A DNA stretch of 64,000 nucleotides, taken from positions 463,374 to 527,373 of the forward strand of contig NZ_JAIOAP010000003.1 of assembly GCF_021190915.1 (NCBI RefSeq), given 5' to 3'. Positions 1-7,816 of the stretch are shown here, piece by piece (within the stretch, counting starts at the first letter, position 1; every line of letters begins with the position of its first letter). This stretch comes from Cohnella silvisoli (GTDB lineage: Bacteria > Bacillota > Bacilli > Paenibacillales > Paenibacillaceae). The notes beneath the pieces are model-generated. The model saw nothing but the letters and a program-made list of their open reading frames with translations. It searched no databases and was not told the DNA's origin. The position numbers were made by a program, and so were the translations under genes.

Positions 1-86
1 TAGAAAAAAACTAGGAAAGAGCAGGATATACGGTTCATTCTTACGAACATATTTCAATTGCAGAAACCCCCAGTCACTTCTGAAAT

Positions 87-124
87 TCAAAAAAACATAT
101 CAGAGGTCAGTGAACTGACCCCTG
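87..124 (-). terminator. Intrinsic terminator after the solute-binding protein gene
   Basis: A 10-bp stem with a 4-nt loop (arms 101-110 and 115-124), followed on the minus strand by a run of seven T. It lies about 30 nt past the stop of the binding-protein gene, so that operon probably ends here. Confidence 0.6.
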
Positions 125-156
125 ATCGTATAGGATGCTTACAGATTCAATCCTTA

Positions 157-1503
157 CTAGCCTTTATAATTTGCAGCATGTGGAACTTTGTAATCCGGAT
201 TTTCTTTCATAAATTTCTGCATTCCCTTCGTTAAAAAGTCACCTAAATGCTTCATCGTATCTTCAGCCGATTGCGTGCCTAATAAATATTTTTGCACTTC
301 TGCATCCATAATGCTTTCTCTGAATTCACCAAGCTCAGGGAATTTTCCCATATCTGCACCAGGTATCCGCTTTGGATCATTCAACATATCGATAAATCCT
401 TTCATTGGGCCTTGGCCGAGCTCAGGATCTTTAAGGGAATCTTGCATGATCGGGATCAGGGTCATTACTTTACTATATTTATTATTGCTTTCCGGTTTGG
501 AGATGAATTCAATAAATTTCCAGGCCGCTTCTTTATTCTTAGAGTTTTTGGAAATACTATATCCCCATGAAGCTCCTGCTCCGCCATATGAGTTGCCGTC
601 TGCTGCCGGAGGGGTAGGAATGACCGTCCAAGTTCCATCCTTCATAGAGGCTTGTGCGGTAGCAACTACTTCAGTAGTTTGAGATAACATCCCGCTTACA
701 CCTGATGTGAAGCCCTGCACCATTTCTTGGTATCCCCAGTTTATGGAGTCCTTTGGAGCCCAGCCTTTTTTATAGATATCGGTGTATCTCTTGAATGCAG
801 TCAATGCTTCGGGTCTAAGAAGAACTGATGTGCCGTCCGGTTCATAGCTTTCGCCTTTTGTAACAGAGAAAATGTAAGCAAAGATTTGGTCAAACCCTGA
901 ACGAGCTCCCCGGTACGAAAAACCATAACGATTTTTGGCTGGATCCGTCAATTTTTCGGTAGCATTAAACAATTCATCCCATGTTTTAGGCAATTCCAGA
1001 TTCGCTTCTTTCATCCAATCTGTTCTTATGAACAATGCCTCGCCCATAAGACCGTCCGGAATGATATAAACATCATTGAAGGGTTCACGCTGCTGTTTCT
1101 CGATTGTAACGTTCTTTACGAATGCTGCAAGATTATCTTTCTTATCCCATGCATCATATTGTTCCGTAATCGGCTCTAGATAGCCTGCTGGAACGAAAGT
1201 AGTTAACCAAGATGGGTAAACGTTGACGACATCGGGCATTGTTTTGCTTTGACCTTGTGCTGTCAGCTTTGCAAAGGCTTGATCCCAAGGCACTGTTTCC
1301 AATTTCACTTTGATATTCGTATTTTCTTTTTCGAATTCAGCAATGATTTCATTAAAGAATTTCTTTCTCTCAGGCGATGGAGCAACGTCAGTAAAGCTGA
1401 TTTCAATCTTCTTGCCTGAACCTCCACTGCCGCCGTTGCTACAAGCGCTTGTAACTAGCAATGCCGTGCTAATAGCTAGCAAACCAAACATTCTTTTATT
1501 CAT
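157..1503 (-). CDS. ABC transporter extracellular solute-binding lipoprotein (family 1, UgpB-like)
   Basis: Predicted lipid-anchored substrate-binding subunit of a carbohydrate-type ABC importer, 448 aa, normal size for family 1. The start MNKRMFGLL at 1503 is preferred over a Met eight codons upstream because GGGAG lies 6 nt before it. A hydrophobic signal peptide ends in VTSAC, a lipobox-like cleavage site with the cysteine near residue 21, followed by a Gly/Ser linker. The body has the usual SBP_bac_1 layout: an early ISFTDVAPSPERKKFF segment and late tryptophan-rich helices (AAWKFIEFIS). It is the last gene of an operon with a PHP hydrolase, a metallophosphoesterase and a NagD-type phosphatase, so a phosphorylated or glycerophosphodiester-like ligand is an inference. 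No permease is visible in the window. Confidence 0.85.
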   Translation of the reverse strand: MNKRMFGLLAISTALLVTSACSNGGSGGSGKKIEISFTDVAPSPERKKFFNEIIAEFEKENTNIKVKLETVPWDQAFAKLTAQGQSKTMPDVVNVYPSWLTTFVPAGYLEPITEQYDAWDKKDNLAAFVKNVTIEKQQREPFNDVYIIPDGLMGEALFIRTDWMKEANLELPKTWDELFNATEKLTDPAKNRYGFSYRGARSGFDQIFAYIFSVTKGESYEPDGTSVLLRPEALTAFKRYTDIYKKGWAPKDSINWGYQEMVQGFTSGVSGMLSQTTEVVATAQASMKDGTWTVIPTPPAADGNSYGGAGASWGYSISKNSKNKEAAWKFIEFISKPESNNKYSKVMTLIPIMQDSLKDPELGQGPMKGFIDMLNDPKRIPGADMGKFPELGEFRESIMDAEVQKYLLGTQSAEDTMKHLGDFLTKGMQKFMKENPDYKVPHAANYKG

Positions 1504-1599
1504 TGAAATCTCCCTCTCTAAATGCAATTTTTTATAATGCTATTCCAATTACAAGGTGCTGCTTCTATACATGAGAATTCATACTGTAAACGAATACCC

Positions 1600-2550
1600 T
1601 CACTCTTCGGGGACAATCCAAAATGGCTGGGACCACGCCCTCTTGTTACCATGCCCCAAGCACTCGATACGTACATAGAATGCTTCACTCAGATCTTTAT
1701 TGTGTAATCTGGGATTCTCACGCAATTCCTTCATGGTCAAAGAGGAAGAACCTCCATTTACTTTTTTCAAAATAACCCCATTTCGACTAATCCAATGAAC
1801 TTCATCAGCATCGGATTCTATTGAAATACACTGATTGTTATCTTTTGTTTCAATTTTTGAAATGGATACTCCCGTTGATGCATAAAAGCGTCCCTCTGAA
1901 AGTGAGGCGATAATTCCTTTTGGATCAATGGCTTGCGAATCTGGCCACTGCACACAGTTCCAAGCAATAAATTGATCTTCCCGTGCATGCTGGTCATCCG
2001 TTGCATGGCCCAAAATCCTCCATCCCTTACTCAACAGATAGTCCCAGCGATCAGTCGCTAAAGCCTGTCCGAACAGTCTTTCGATAACCCCAGTATAGAT
2101 TTCTATACCTTTAATACCTTCCATCGAATCGAGCATTTGATCTGTAGCATATTCTTGAAAGGGCTTGAAGTTGGGATGATTGAAAATGCAAAGTCCTCCG
2201 GCCTGATGCACTCTATCCATAATTTCCCTGGGTGTCAATGAAAGCGGAGGAAGTACTCTGTCAGCTCCAAGATATTGAAGAGTTTGTTCGTCTTTAGCCG
2301 CGACCTCTACGGCCGGGATTACACACATCTTCGTATAGGGCTGTAGTTCTTCTCGTCTGAGTAAAAAATCATGTTCGGAAAGGGCAAAGTAATCGTATCC
2401 AGCTTCCTCATAAGCACGCACAATTGTTAAAGGTTCGTCGGTGCCATCCGACCTCGTCGAATGTCCATGATGATTGCCGCGAAGCCATTTGAAGCTGATG
2501 TCAGACTCTAAGTAGGACGATATAAAGTTATGCTGTTTAATTTCCAACAT
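1600..2550 (-). CDS. PHP-domain metal-dependent phosphoesterase
   Basis: 316 aa. The start MLEIKQHNF is chosen because AGGAAGGG precedes it; a Met six codons upstream would overlap the previous gene. PHP metal-ligand motifs are visible: HHGHSTRSDG near residue 28, SEHDF near residue 57, AVEVAAK, FNHPN near residue 125, and GHATDDQH near residue 187. PHP proteins hydrolyse phosphoester bonds using two or three metal ions; the substrate of this one is not deducible. It follows the metallophosphoesterase by 14 nt and precedes the binding-protein gene by 96 nt, so the three are probably cotranscribed. The C-terminal third (about residues 225-316) looks like a beta-rich appendage. No signal peptide, so cytoplasmic. 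Confidence 0.75.
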   Translation of the reverse strand: MLEIKQHNFISSYLESDISFKWLRGNHHGHSTRSDGTDEPLTIVRAYEEAGYDYFALSEHDFLLRREELQPYTKMCVIPAVEVAAKDEQTLQYLGADRVLPPLSLTPREIMDRVHQAGGLCIFNHPNFKPFQEYATDQMLDSMEGIKGIEIYTGVIERLFGQALATDRWDYLLSKGWRILGHATDDQHAREDQFIAWNCVQWPDSQAIDPKGIIASLSEGRFYASTGVSISKIETKDNNQCISIESDADEVHWISRNGVILKKVNGGSSSLTMKELRENPRLHNKDLSEAFYVRIECLGHGNKRAWSQPFWIVPEE

Positions 2551-2564
2551 TTTCCCTTCCTCTC

Positions 2565-3410
2565 TCAATCAGTTTGGTCTTCCCTAAATTTAATGCCCCA
2601 TAAACGAAGTTCCAAGTCGATGGGCCGGACCGGCGGCTGGATTTGGTCGGGGATATAAAGTAGTTCCTCGCCCAGCATTTGTCCGTATTGCGTAAGCATG
2701 TCGTCATTCAAGAAACGGGTTTCGATAAATGCATCGCTGTCTTGTACTGTAATGATCCGGTAAGATGGTTTTATTAGGCAAGCGGCGGTCTGAATATACA
2801 CCCATGGACTGCTGTGGTGTGTAGAGTGAATATGATTGTGACCGTTGCAATACAACCCGATCCCTTGCTTACTCGCGAGAATGCCTGTTAGCCGGTCATT
2901 CCGGATGGAAAGATGCTCCATTTCGGAAAAAGTGGTAGTTCCAAACAACGGGTGATGGGCAAACAATATAACCGGCTTGCTCTCGCTGCTCAATATCAAT
3001 TCCTGTAGCCAGTCGAGTTGTTCGTCCGAGATCGCTCCCGAAGAGTCATCAGGACACTGTTCCCACACCGTATCGATAAATGCCACAATGGCATCCTCAG
3101 TCGACACATGATAATACAGAGGACGCTGTATTACCGAAGATATCAGCTCCTTAGGAATCGTCAGAGCATCATGATTTCCTATCGCTTGGTAGAAGTGAAT
3201 ATGTCTCTCATTCGCGATTTGGTAGATCCGGCCGAATTCCGCAGGAGAGCCAGAGTGCGTTAAGTCACCGACTGAAACATGCATATCGGCCGGGACCTGA
3301 AATACATTATCGAGATAACGTGTGAGGAAATCTTCCTGATACTCCTTCAACGAAGGATCAGCGAACGATAGCGAATAATGCAGGTCCCCCATCACTACGA
3401 TCTTCATCAT
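2565..3410 (-). CDS. Calcineurin-like metallophosphoesterase (3',5'-cAMP phosphodiesterase CpdA type)
   Basis: 281 aa with the full metallophosphatase signature in order: GDLHYS near residue 8, VGDLTH near 47, GNHDA near 77, FAHHPLFG near 150 and GHNHIHS near 190. These are the D-x-H, GD, GNHD/E, H and GHxH blocks that bind the dinuclear metal centre. No signal peptide, so it acts in the cytoplasm. It sits between the NagD-type phosphatase and the PHP gene. Three different phosphoesterases in one import operon suggest stepwise breakdown of an imported phosphodiester; that is inference. It starts with a double ATG after GGGGGAT. Confidence 0.75.
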   Translation of the reverse strand: MMKIVVMGDLHYSLSFADPSLKEYQEDFLTRYLDNVFQVPADMHVSVGDLTHSGSPAEFGRIYQIANERHIHFYQAIGNHDALTIPKELISSVIQRPLYYHVSTEDAIVAFIDTVWEQCPDDSSGAISDEQLDWLQELILSSESKPVILFAHHPLFGTTTFSEMEHLSIRNDRLTGILASKQGIGLYCNGHNHIHSTHHSSPWVYIQTAACLIKPSYRIITVQDSDAFIETRFLNDDMLTQYGQMLGEELLYIPDQIQPPVRPIDLELRLWGIKFREDQTD

Positions 3411-3482
3411 GGCTATCCCCCTGTGCTGGCTTTGATATTGTCATCTTTAAAGGTCCAAATGCCGTAAATTCAGGCACACCTA

Positions 3483-4283
3483 TCAGATCTGATTACTCAA
3501 CTTTCTGTAGAAACCGTCAATTGTGGAAACCTTATAAGTGGGAACTGGGCTTGCTCGTGGACGACTTCTGTGGTAAGAAATCCAAAGCGTATCGATTCCC
3601 GCATTCCTGCCCCCCTTAATGTCGGTGTAAATATTGTCGCCAACCATTAGGCACGCGTCCCGACTTGTTCCGGAAAGCTCAAGCGCTTTTTGAAACGGAT
3701 ATGGCTCAGGTTTTCCAATGGAAATAACGCTTGGCCGGTCCAACATGGAAAGCACCGACGCCAGCAGTGCCCCCGTCTCTGGCACTCGCTCCCCGAACGC
3801 ACCTGGGTGGTACACATCGGAATTGGTAAGAACCAGTTTTGCCCCCCGCTGCACTTGGTTGACGGTTCTACTCAATTTCTCGTAATTAAAGTGGACATCC
3901 CGGCCTAACACTATGAATTCGGATGTTCTTTGATCGTCCAGGCGGACGACTCGATGTCCAAATCCACTTAAGCTTGCCTCCAAGGATTCCGATCCGCATA
4001 CCGATACAGTTACCTTGCCGTACTTCTCTAGCAGATATTTTCCGGTTAAATCGGTAGCTACCATAGCCTGTATTCCCAAAACAGGAAATCCCATGTCCGA
4101 CATATTGGCAAGTACCTCATCCGATGTCTCGGTAGAATTATTGCTCAGAAAAATGATCTTTTTGTTCTTGTCCGCAAGGTATGAGATAAGTGCGATTGAC
4201 CCTGGGTATGGTTCATTTCCCGCGTACAAACATCCATCCAGGTCAAAAATATAAGTTTCATAATGCCCAAGCTCACATGTCAT
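3483..4283 (-). CDS. HAD-superfamily phosphatase, NagD/AraL type (C2 cap)
   Basis: 266 aa. HAD motifs: nucleophile motif DLDGCLY near residue 14, motif II SNNST near residue 47, and motif IV GDNIYTDIKGG near residue 215. The large middle segment is the C2 cap typical of NagD, AraL and p-nitrophenyl phosphatases. Members dephosphorylate small sugar or polyol phosphates. It is the first gene of the minus-strand operon and is read away from the rpiR-like regulator, with paired inverted repeats in the shared upstream region. The start ATG has GGGAG upstream at a slightly long spacing. Confidence 0.75.
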   Translation of the reverse strand: MTCELGHYETYIFDLDGCLYAGNEPYPGSIALISYLADKNKKIIFLSNNSTETSDEVLANMSDMGFPVLGIQAMVATDLTGKYLLEKYGKVTVSVCGSESLEASLSGFGHRVVRLDDQRTSEFIVLGRDVHFNYEKLSRTVNQVQRGAKLVLTNSDVYHPGAFGERVPETGALLASVLSMLDRPSVISIGKPEPYPFQKALELSGTSRDACLMVGDNIYTDIKGGRNAGIDTLWISYHRSRPRASPVPTYKVSTIDGFYRKLSNQI

Positions 4284-4454
4284 CCCTATATTCTCCCGAT
4301 TTGGTCTATGGAGTATAATTCTCTAAACAATTATTTCCAGTGAATTTTATTCCTTCTAAGTTATTTTTTGATTCTATCTTTCAAGATAAGTATCGTATCT
4401 TAATAAATGAGGATTCGATTCATGGATCATACCTCCTGACTGTCCGTTACATTG

Positions 4455-4501
4455 AGGAATATAATTCTTTGTTTAATAAATAAATGAAGAATAATATTCC
4501 T
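4455..4501. promoter_or_regulatory. Paired inverted repeats, candidate RpiR operators
   Basis: Two 15-nt arms (4455-4469 and 4487-4501) are reverse complements at 14 of 15 positions. Each contains its own small palindrome, GAATATAATTC and GAATAATATTC. The pair lies between the divergent phosphatase operon and the RpiR-family gene, where an autoregulatory operator is expected. Binding is inferred. Confidence 0.55.
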
Positions 4502-4656
4502 TGTTGATTAAACATTTTCATCTTAACTGTTGAATGTTAACTGAAGGTTATTGTGATTTTAAATATTGTAAATTTGAACGGGGTTTTCTTGAATGGATTG
4601 GAATGTGATAATATAAAATCATTGATGATGATTAATAAAAAGTATGGAGAGCGTTC

Positions 4657-5508
4657 ATGGACATTGCGAAGGATTACCTAGTCATTATTAAAAATTTGTT
4701 ACCCTCTATGCATCAAGGAGAAAAAAAAATAGCGGAATACATTCTGAGTCACCCTGCTGATGTCATTAATACGACAATTGCTCAACTGGCTATTCTTCTG
4801 TCAGTCGCAGATTCAAGTATTGTCCGATTCTGCCGATTAATTGGTTTGAACGGATTTACTGACCTAAAAATTAATTTAGCTAAGAATATTTCCAAATCAT
4901 CCTCCCCCGTACCGGAAGAGATCAGTCTTCATGATGACGATTACTCGATTGCTTTGAAGGTATTCAGTTCAAGCATTCAAACCTTACAGAATACAATAAA
5001 TACATTGGATAAAGAGGAATTCCATCGAACGGTTCAACTTTTATTACAGGCTAAGCGAATAGAAATTTACGGCGTTGGAACATCCGCCACACTCGTCCAA
5101 GACGCTTATTATCGCTTTATGCGTATCGGTCTTCCGGCTTATGCAGCCACCGATCCTCATATCAGTCGCATATCTGCAAGCATGCTAGATGATGAATGCG
5201 TGGCACTTGGTATTTCACATACCGGCCGCACAAAAGATACAATTGAAACATTACAAATTGCAAAAGGAAAAGGCGCAAAAATTATTGGCATTACAAGTTT
5301 TTATAAAACTCCCCTTCTGGATCTCGTAGATAGCAGATTGGTCATCTCATCTATTGAAGCAGACTTTCTAAAAGAAGCTGTGTCCTCTAGAATTGCACAT
5401 CTGGGATTAATTGATAGCTTGTGTACTTGCCTTATCATCAGAAGGTACAAACAGACAGAGCCGCTACTTGACAGTATGACTTATATTTTAAATCAGTTGC
5501 GTTATTAG
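4657..5508 (+). CDS. MurR/RpiR-family transcriptional regulator
   Basis: 283 aa. N-terminal HTH_6 domain at residues 1-77 (the helix around QLAILLSVADSSIVRFCR) and a C-terminal SIS sugar-phosphate-binding domain from about residue 118, with GVGTSATLVQDAYYRFMRIG and ISHTGRTKDTIE as the typical SIS segments. These proteins sense phosphosugars and control adjacent catabolic genes. It is divergent from the three-phosphoesterase/ABC operon and faces the paired GAAT/ATTC operators, so it probably controls that operon. GGAGAG precedes the ATG. Confidence 0.85.
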   Translation: MDIAKDYLVIIKNLLPSMHQGEKKIAEYILSHPADVINTTIAQLAILLSVADSSIVRFCRLIGLNGFTDLKINLAKNISKSSSPVPEEISLHDDDYSIALKVFSSSIQTLQNTINTLDKEEFHRTVQLLLQAKRIEIYGVGTSATLVQDAYYRFMRIGLPAYAATDPHISRISASMLDDECVALGISHTGRTKDTIETLQIAKGKGAKIIGITSFYKTPLLDLVDSRLVISSIEADFLKEAVSSRIAHLGLIDSLCTCLIIRRYKQTEPLLDSMTYILNQLRY

Positions 5509-5605
5509 TTTTATCTGGAAAGCTACATATCAACGGCTAAGACCCACCCTGCCTATTTTGCGAACAAATTATATGAAGCTGGAAGGGATTAAGTTGTAGC
5601 GGTAG

Positions 5606-5704
5606 CTATATCTTCTTTTTTTGGCGGGGCAGTTTTCCTCTAGAATATATCTTAGCCTTCTTTTGATGTGGATTCATTCCATACCGCAGATTAACATCTT
5701 CAAT
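5606..5704 (-). pseudogene. 5' remnant of a purH-type AICAR transformylase gene
   Basis: A 33-codon frame reads IEDVNLRYGMNPHQKKAKIY and stops soon after. The LRYGMNPHQK-A-IY block is the characteristic N-terminus of stand-alone AICAR formyltransferases (PurH C-terminal domain type). There is no start codon in frame: a stop directly precedes the frame, and a single-base shift would join it to an upstream TTG. The rest of the gene is missing. It lies directly downstream of the ZTP riboswitch on the same strand, which is the usual genetic position for purH-like genes and supports the call. Confidence 0.6.
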
Positions 5705-5728
5705 TCAAAAAAAGCCCTCTCAGAAAAT

Positions 5729-5762
5729 GAAAAAAGTATTCAGACTTAAGTCCAAATACTTT
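5729..5762 (-). terminator. Expression-platform terminator of the ZTP riboswitch
   Basis: On the minus strand, AAAGTATT and AATACTTT enclose an inner GGACTTAAGTC stem and are followed by a T-run. It begins directly after the last conserved riboswitch bases, the standard arrangement for a transcription-control switch. Confidence 0.65.
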
Positions 5763-5831
5763 GCCCAGGCGTACGGCTACTATTCTGTGTGCTCCTTCAT
5801 GGTTCACCATGTTCGCGCCAGTAACACACAG
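5762..5831 (-). promoter_or_regulatory. ZTP (pfl) riboswitch aptamer
   Basis: Minus-strand order: P1 arm CTGTGTG (5831-5825), conserved TTACTGGCG, a hairpin CATGGT-ga-ACCATG, GGAGC, the P1 closing arm CACACAG (5791-5785), a short linker, then GCCGTACGCCTGGGCA. These match the two conserved blocks of the ZTP/pfl motif (ACUGGCG and CCGNNCGCCUGGGCA), which senses the folate-stress alarmone ZMP/ZTP. A terminator follows at once and then a purH-like remnant. The aptamer looks intact although the controlled gene is broken. Confidence 0.75.
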
Positions 5832-5910
5832 ATTAATTCTTAAGAAGATTTCAATGGATTCATTATTTCCAAGTTATTGTTAAATTTGCTTAACGAATAG
5901 CCATTCCGCT

Positions 5911-5930
5911 AATCTGCCCGTTAGCGTAAT
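5911..5930. repeat. R2 box (TGCCCGTTAGCGTAAT)
   Basis: One copy of the intergenic R2 motif, consensus (C)TATCCTGCCCGTTAGCTTAAT. Here it reads TCTGCCCGTTAGCGTAAT. Other copies lie at 17191, 17879, 21102, 33271, 36011, 36073, 36686, 38187 and 38258. Confidence 0.6.
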
Positions 5931-5952
5931 GACCCAACCAAGTCTACCGTCG

Positions 5953-6115
5953 GGAATGGGACAATGTTCTTGTCACAAAACGGAAATGGGATCAAGTTCT
6001 TGACATCGCCCAATGTCAAGAACTTGATCCCATAAATAAAAAAAGCCGCGATTTACGCGACAATTAATGGGACAATGTTCTTGACTCCCGACAGAATTTG
6101 TCGGAAGTCAAGAAC
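5953..6115. repeat. R1 palindromic repeat, most complete copy
   Basis: The core is a perfect 19-bp inverted repeat: GGGATCAAGTTCTTGACAT at 5988-6006 and its complement at 6013-6031, with a 6-nt loop. It is flanked by GGGACAATGTTCTTG at 5957 and again near 6069, by a small GCCGCG/CGCG hairpin after an A-run, and by a further GTCAAGAAC at 6107-6115. Related units occur at 18506, 21153, 33188, 41289 and 43905. It may be non-autonomous transposon ends. Confidence 0.7.
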
Positions 6116-6187
6116 TACGCCGCGCTGTCATATTCGCTTAGTAGCTCTTCATACCTTTTGATATATCCAAACAATTCGCATGCCAGT
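6115..6187 (-). pseudogene. C-terminal fragment of a transposase-like protein
   Basis: The minus strand encodes LACELFGYIKRYEELL followed by SEYDSAA and a stop that lies on the last GTTCTTGAC box of the R1 repeat. The composition and the terminal EYD segment resemble C-termini of IS21-type IstA transposases, but only about 23 codons remain and the family call is uncertain. If correct, the R1 repeats are insertion-sequence ends. Confidence 0.3.
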
Positions 6188-6200
6188 GGGAGGTTGAGAG

Positions 6201-7553
6201 ATGAACGAGAACAATGGAACTCGCCCTAACAAATGGTCCGGAGATACTCCGGCAGCTTTTCATTCGCAGACGGTGGGCGAACGAGGCCCCGTATTGGAAC
6301 AGGACAACGTGCTGCATGAAGCGCTGGAGACTTTCATCCATACGAAATTGTTGGAAAGACCCGTGCATGTCAAAGGCTATGGCGCATTCGGCTACTTTCA
6401 GACCGTGCATGCCATGACGGCTTACACGCAGCTTTGTTTCTTACAAAATCCGGGTCAGCAGGTCCCCGTCGCGGTAAGATTCTCCTTAGCCGTCAGCAAC
6501 AAAGGCACGCCGGATACTTCCCGTAACGTGTGCGGATTGGCCACCAAGTTCTATACGGATCATGGCGTGTTCGATCTTGTCTGTAACCATATCCCCGTGT
6601 TCTCCGTCCGAGACGCCATCCGCTTTCCCGAGTTTATCAAGGCCTTCCTGCCGTCGCCCGTTAACAACTTCATCGATCCGGAACGATTTTGGAGCTTCGT
6701 CGCCCGAGCACCGGAATCTACAAACTTTCTCGTCCGGCTCTACTCCGACGCGGGCACTGTCAAGAGTCTTCGCCACATCCCGGGCCACAGCGTCAATACT
6801 TACGTCTGGAAAAACGCACAAGGTGTCCGCACTTACATTAAATATCATTGGATGCCTCTTGCGGGTGTGCAGTATATTGACCGTCAAGAAGCAGCCCGGC
6901 TCGCTTGCGAGAATCCGGATTATGCCGGCAAGGACTTATTCGATACGCTGAAAGCGGGCAAAACGGTTGAATATGGGCTTTACGTGCAGCTGATGAACCC
7001 CCAAGACGAGTCCTATCTCCCTTATGATCCGCTGGATAATACAAAGGTATGGGATGAGCGGCAATATCCCTTGCTCCCGGTCGGGAGATTGGTATTAAAT
7101 CGCAATCCGGATAATTATATGGAGCAAGTAGAAAAATTGGCTTTCTCCCCTTCCAACCTGCTGGAAGGTGCAGAGTTGTCGGACGATAAGATACTACAGG
7201 GGCGCGCAAATATTTATTGGGATTCGCAGCGACGGCGGCTTGGTCCGGATTTCCGCAAGATTCCGATTAATCATCAGAAGAACTGGACACCTGCTTCCCT
7301 TGTGACCAGCGGCAACGGGAGATTCGTGGAAGGACGCCTCGTGCGGTCCGACGTGCCCAAGCAAGACGACTTCGCGCAAGCCGGTCAGTATTATCTTGCT
7401 CTTGCGCCACTGCAGCAAGAACACTTGGTAGATAACCTGGCCGTCGATCTGGTCGGTATATCCCTCGAAACGAAAAACATCGTGCTCGGCTACCTGTACC
7501 AGGCATCCACCGAGCTTGGGGAACGTGTCGCCCGAAAGATCCAAACTTCATAA
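6201..7553 (+). CDS. Haem catalase (monofunctional, divergent)
   Basis: 450 aa, slightly shorter than typical small-subunit catalases. It converts hydrogen peroxide to water and oxygen. Conserved landmarks: RGPVLEQD near the N-terminus; distal histidine in ERPVHVKGYGAFGYF near residue 57; catalytic asparagine in DLVCNHIPVFSVRD near residue 133; KVWDERQYPLLPVG and LVLNRNPDNY in the middle; proximal tyrosine in IYWDSQRRRLG near residue 345. The Asn motif is VCNH where most catalases have VGNN, and the proximal motif departs from the usual YPDTHRHRLG, so this is an outlying member with the catalytic triad kept. GGGAGG sits 8 nt before the ATG. It forms its own transcription unit ending at the hairpin near 7643. 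Confidence 0.88.
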   Translation: MNENNGTRPNKWSGDTPAAFHSQTVGERGPVLEQDNVLHEALETFIHTKLLERPVHVKGYGAFGYFQTVHAMTAYTQLCFLQNPGQQVPVAVRFSLAVSNKGTPDTSRNVCGLATKFYTDHGVFDLVCNHIPVFSVRDAIRFPEFIKAFLPSPVNNFIDPERFWSFVARAPESTNFLVRLYSDAGTVKSLRHIPGHSVNTYVWKNAQGVRTYIKYHWMPLAGVQYIDRQEAARLACENPDYAGKDLFDTLKAGKTVEYGLYVQLMNPQDESYLPYDPLDNTKVWDERQYPLLPVGRLVLNRNPDNYMEQVEKLAFSPSNLLEGAELSDDKILQGRANIYWDSQRRRLGPDFRKIPINHQKNWTPASLVTSGNGRFVEGRLVRSDVPKQDDFAQAGQYYLALAPLQQEHLVDNLAVDLVGISLETKNIVLGYLYQASTELGERVARKIQTS

Positions 7554-7642
7554 GGAATCGCATGGAGCAAAAACTTGCCGTCACTTATGATAAAGTTCAC
7601 CGCGAATGATCTTAAACTATCCACCCAGTATATCAACAAATG

Positions 7643-7673
7643 AAAAGGAGCTGCCATTTGGCAAGCTCCTTTT
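7643..7673 (+). terminator. Intrinsic terminator after the catalase gene
   Basis: AAAAGGAGCT and AGCTCCTTTT form a perfect 10-bp stem around an 11-nt loop. It is symmetric A/T-flanked and could work in either direction. Confidence 0.7.
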
Positions 7674-7816
7674 CTGCAATCGTGTCCGTTATCGCGGCCT
7701 CACATTGCCCTCATCCCCCCGTCTTTCCGCTTCGCAGTCTGCTGTTTAGATTCCATTTAGATCCGTCTGCTAAGATCAGTAATTGACTGCAAGTTGATAG
7801 ATTATGAGGAGGAAAA

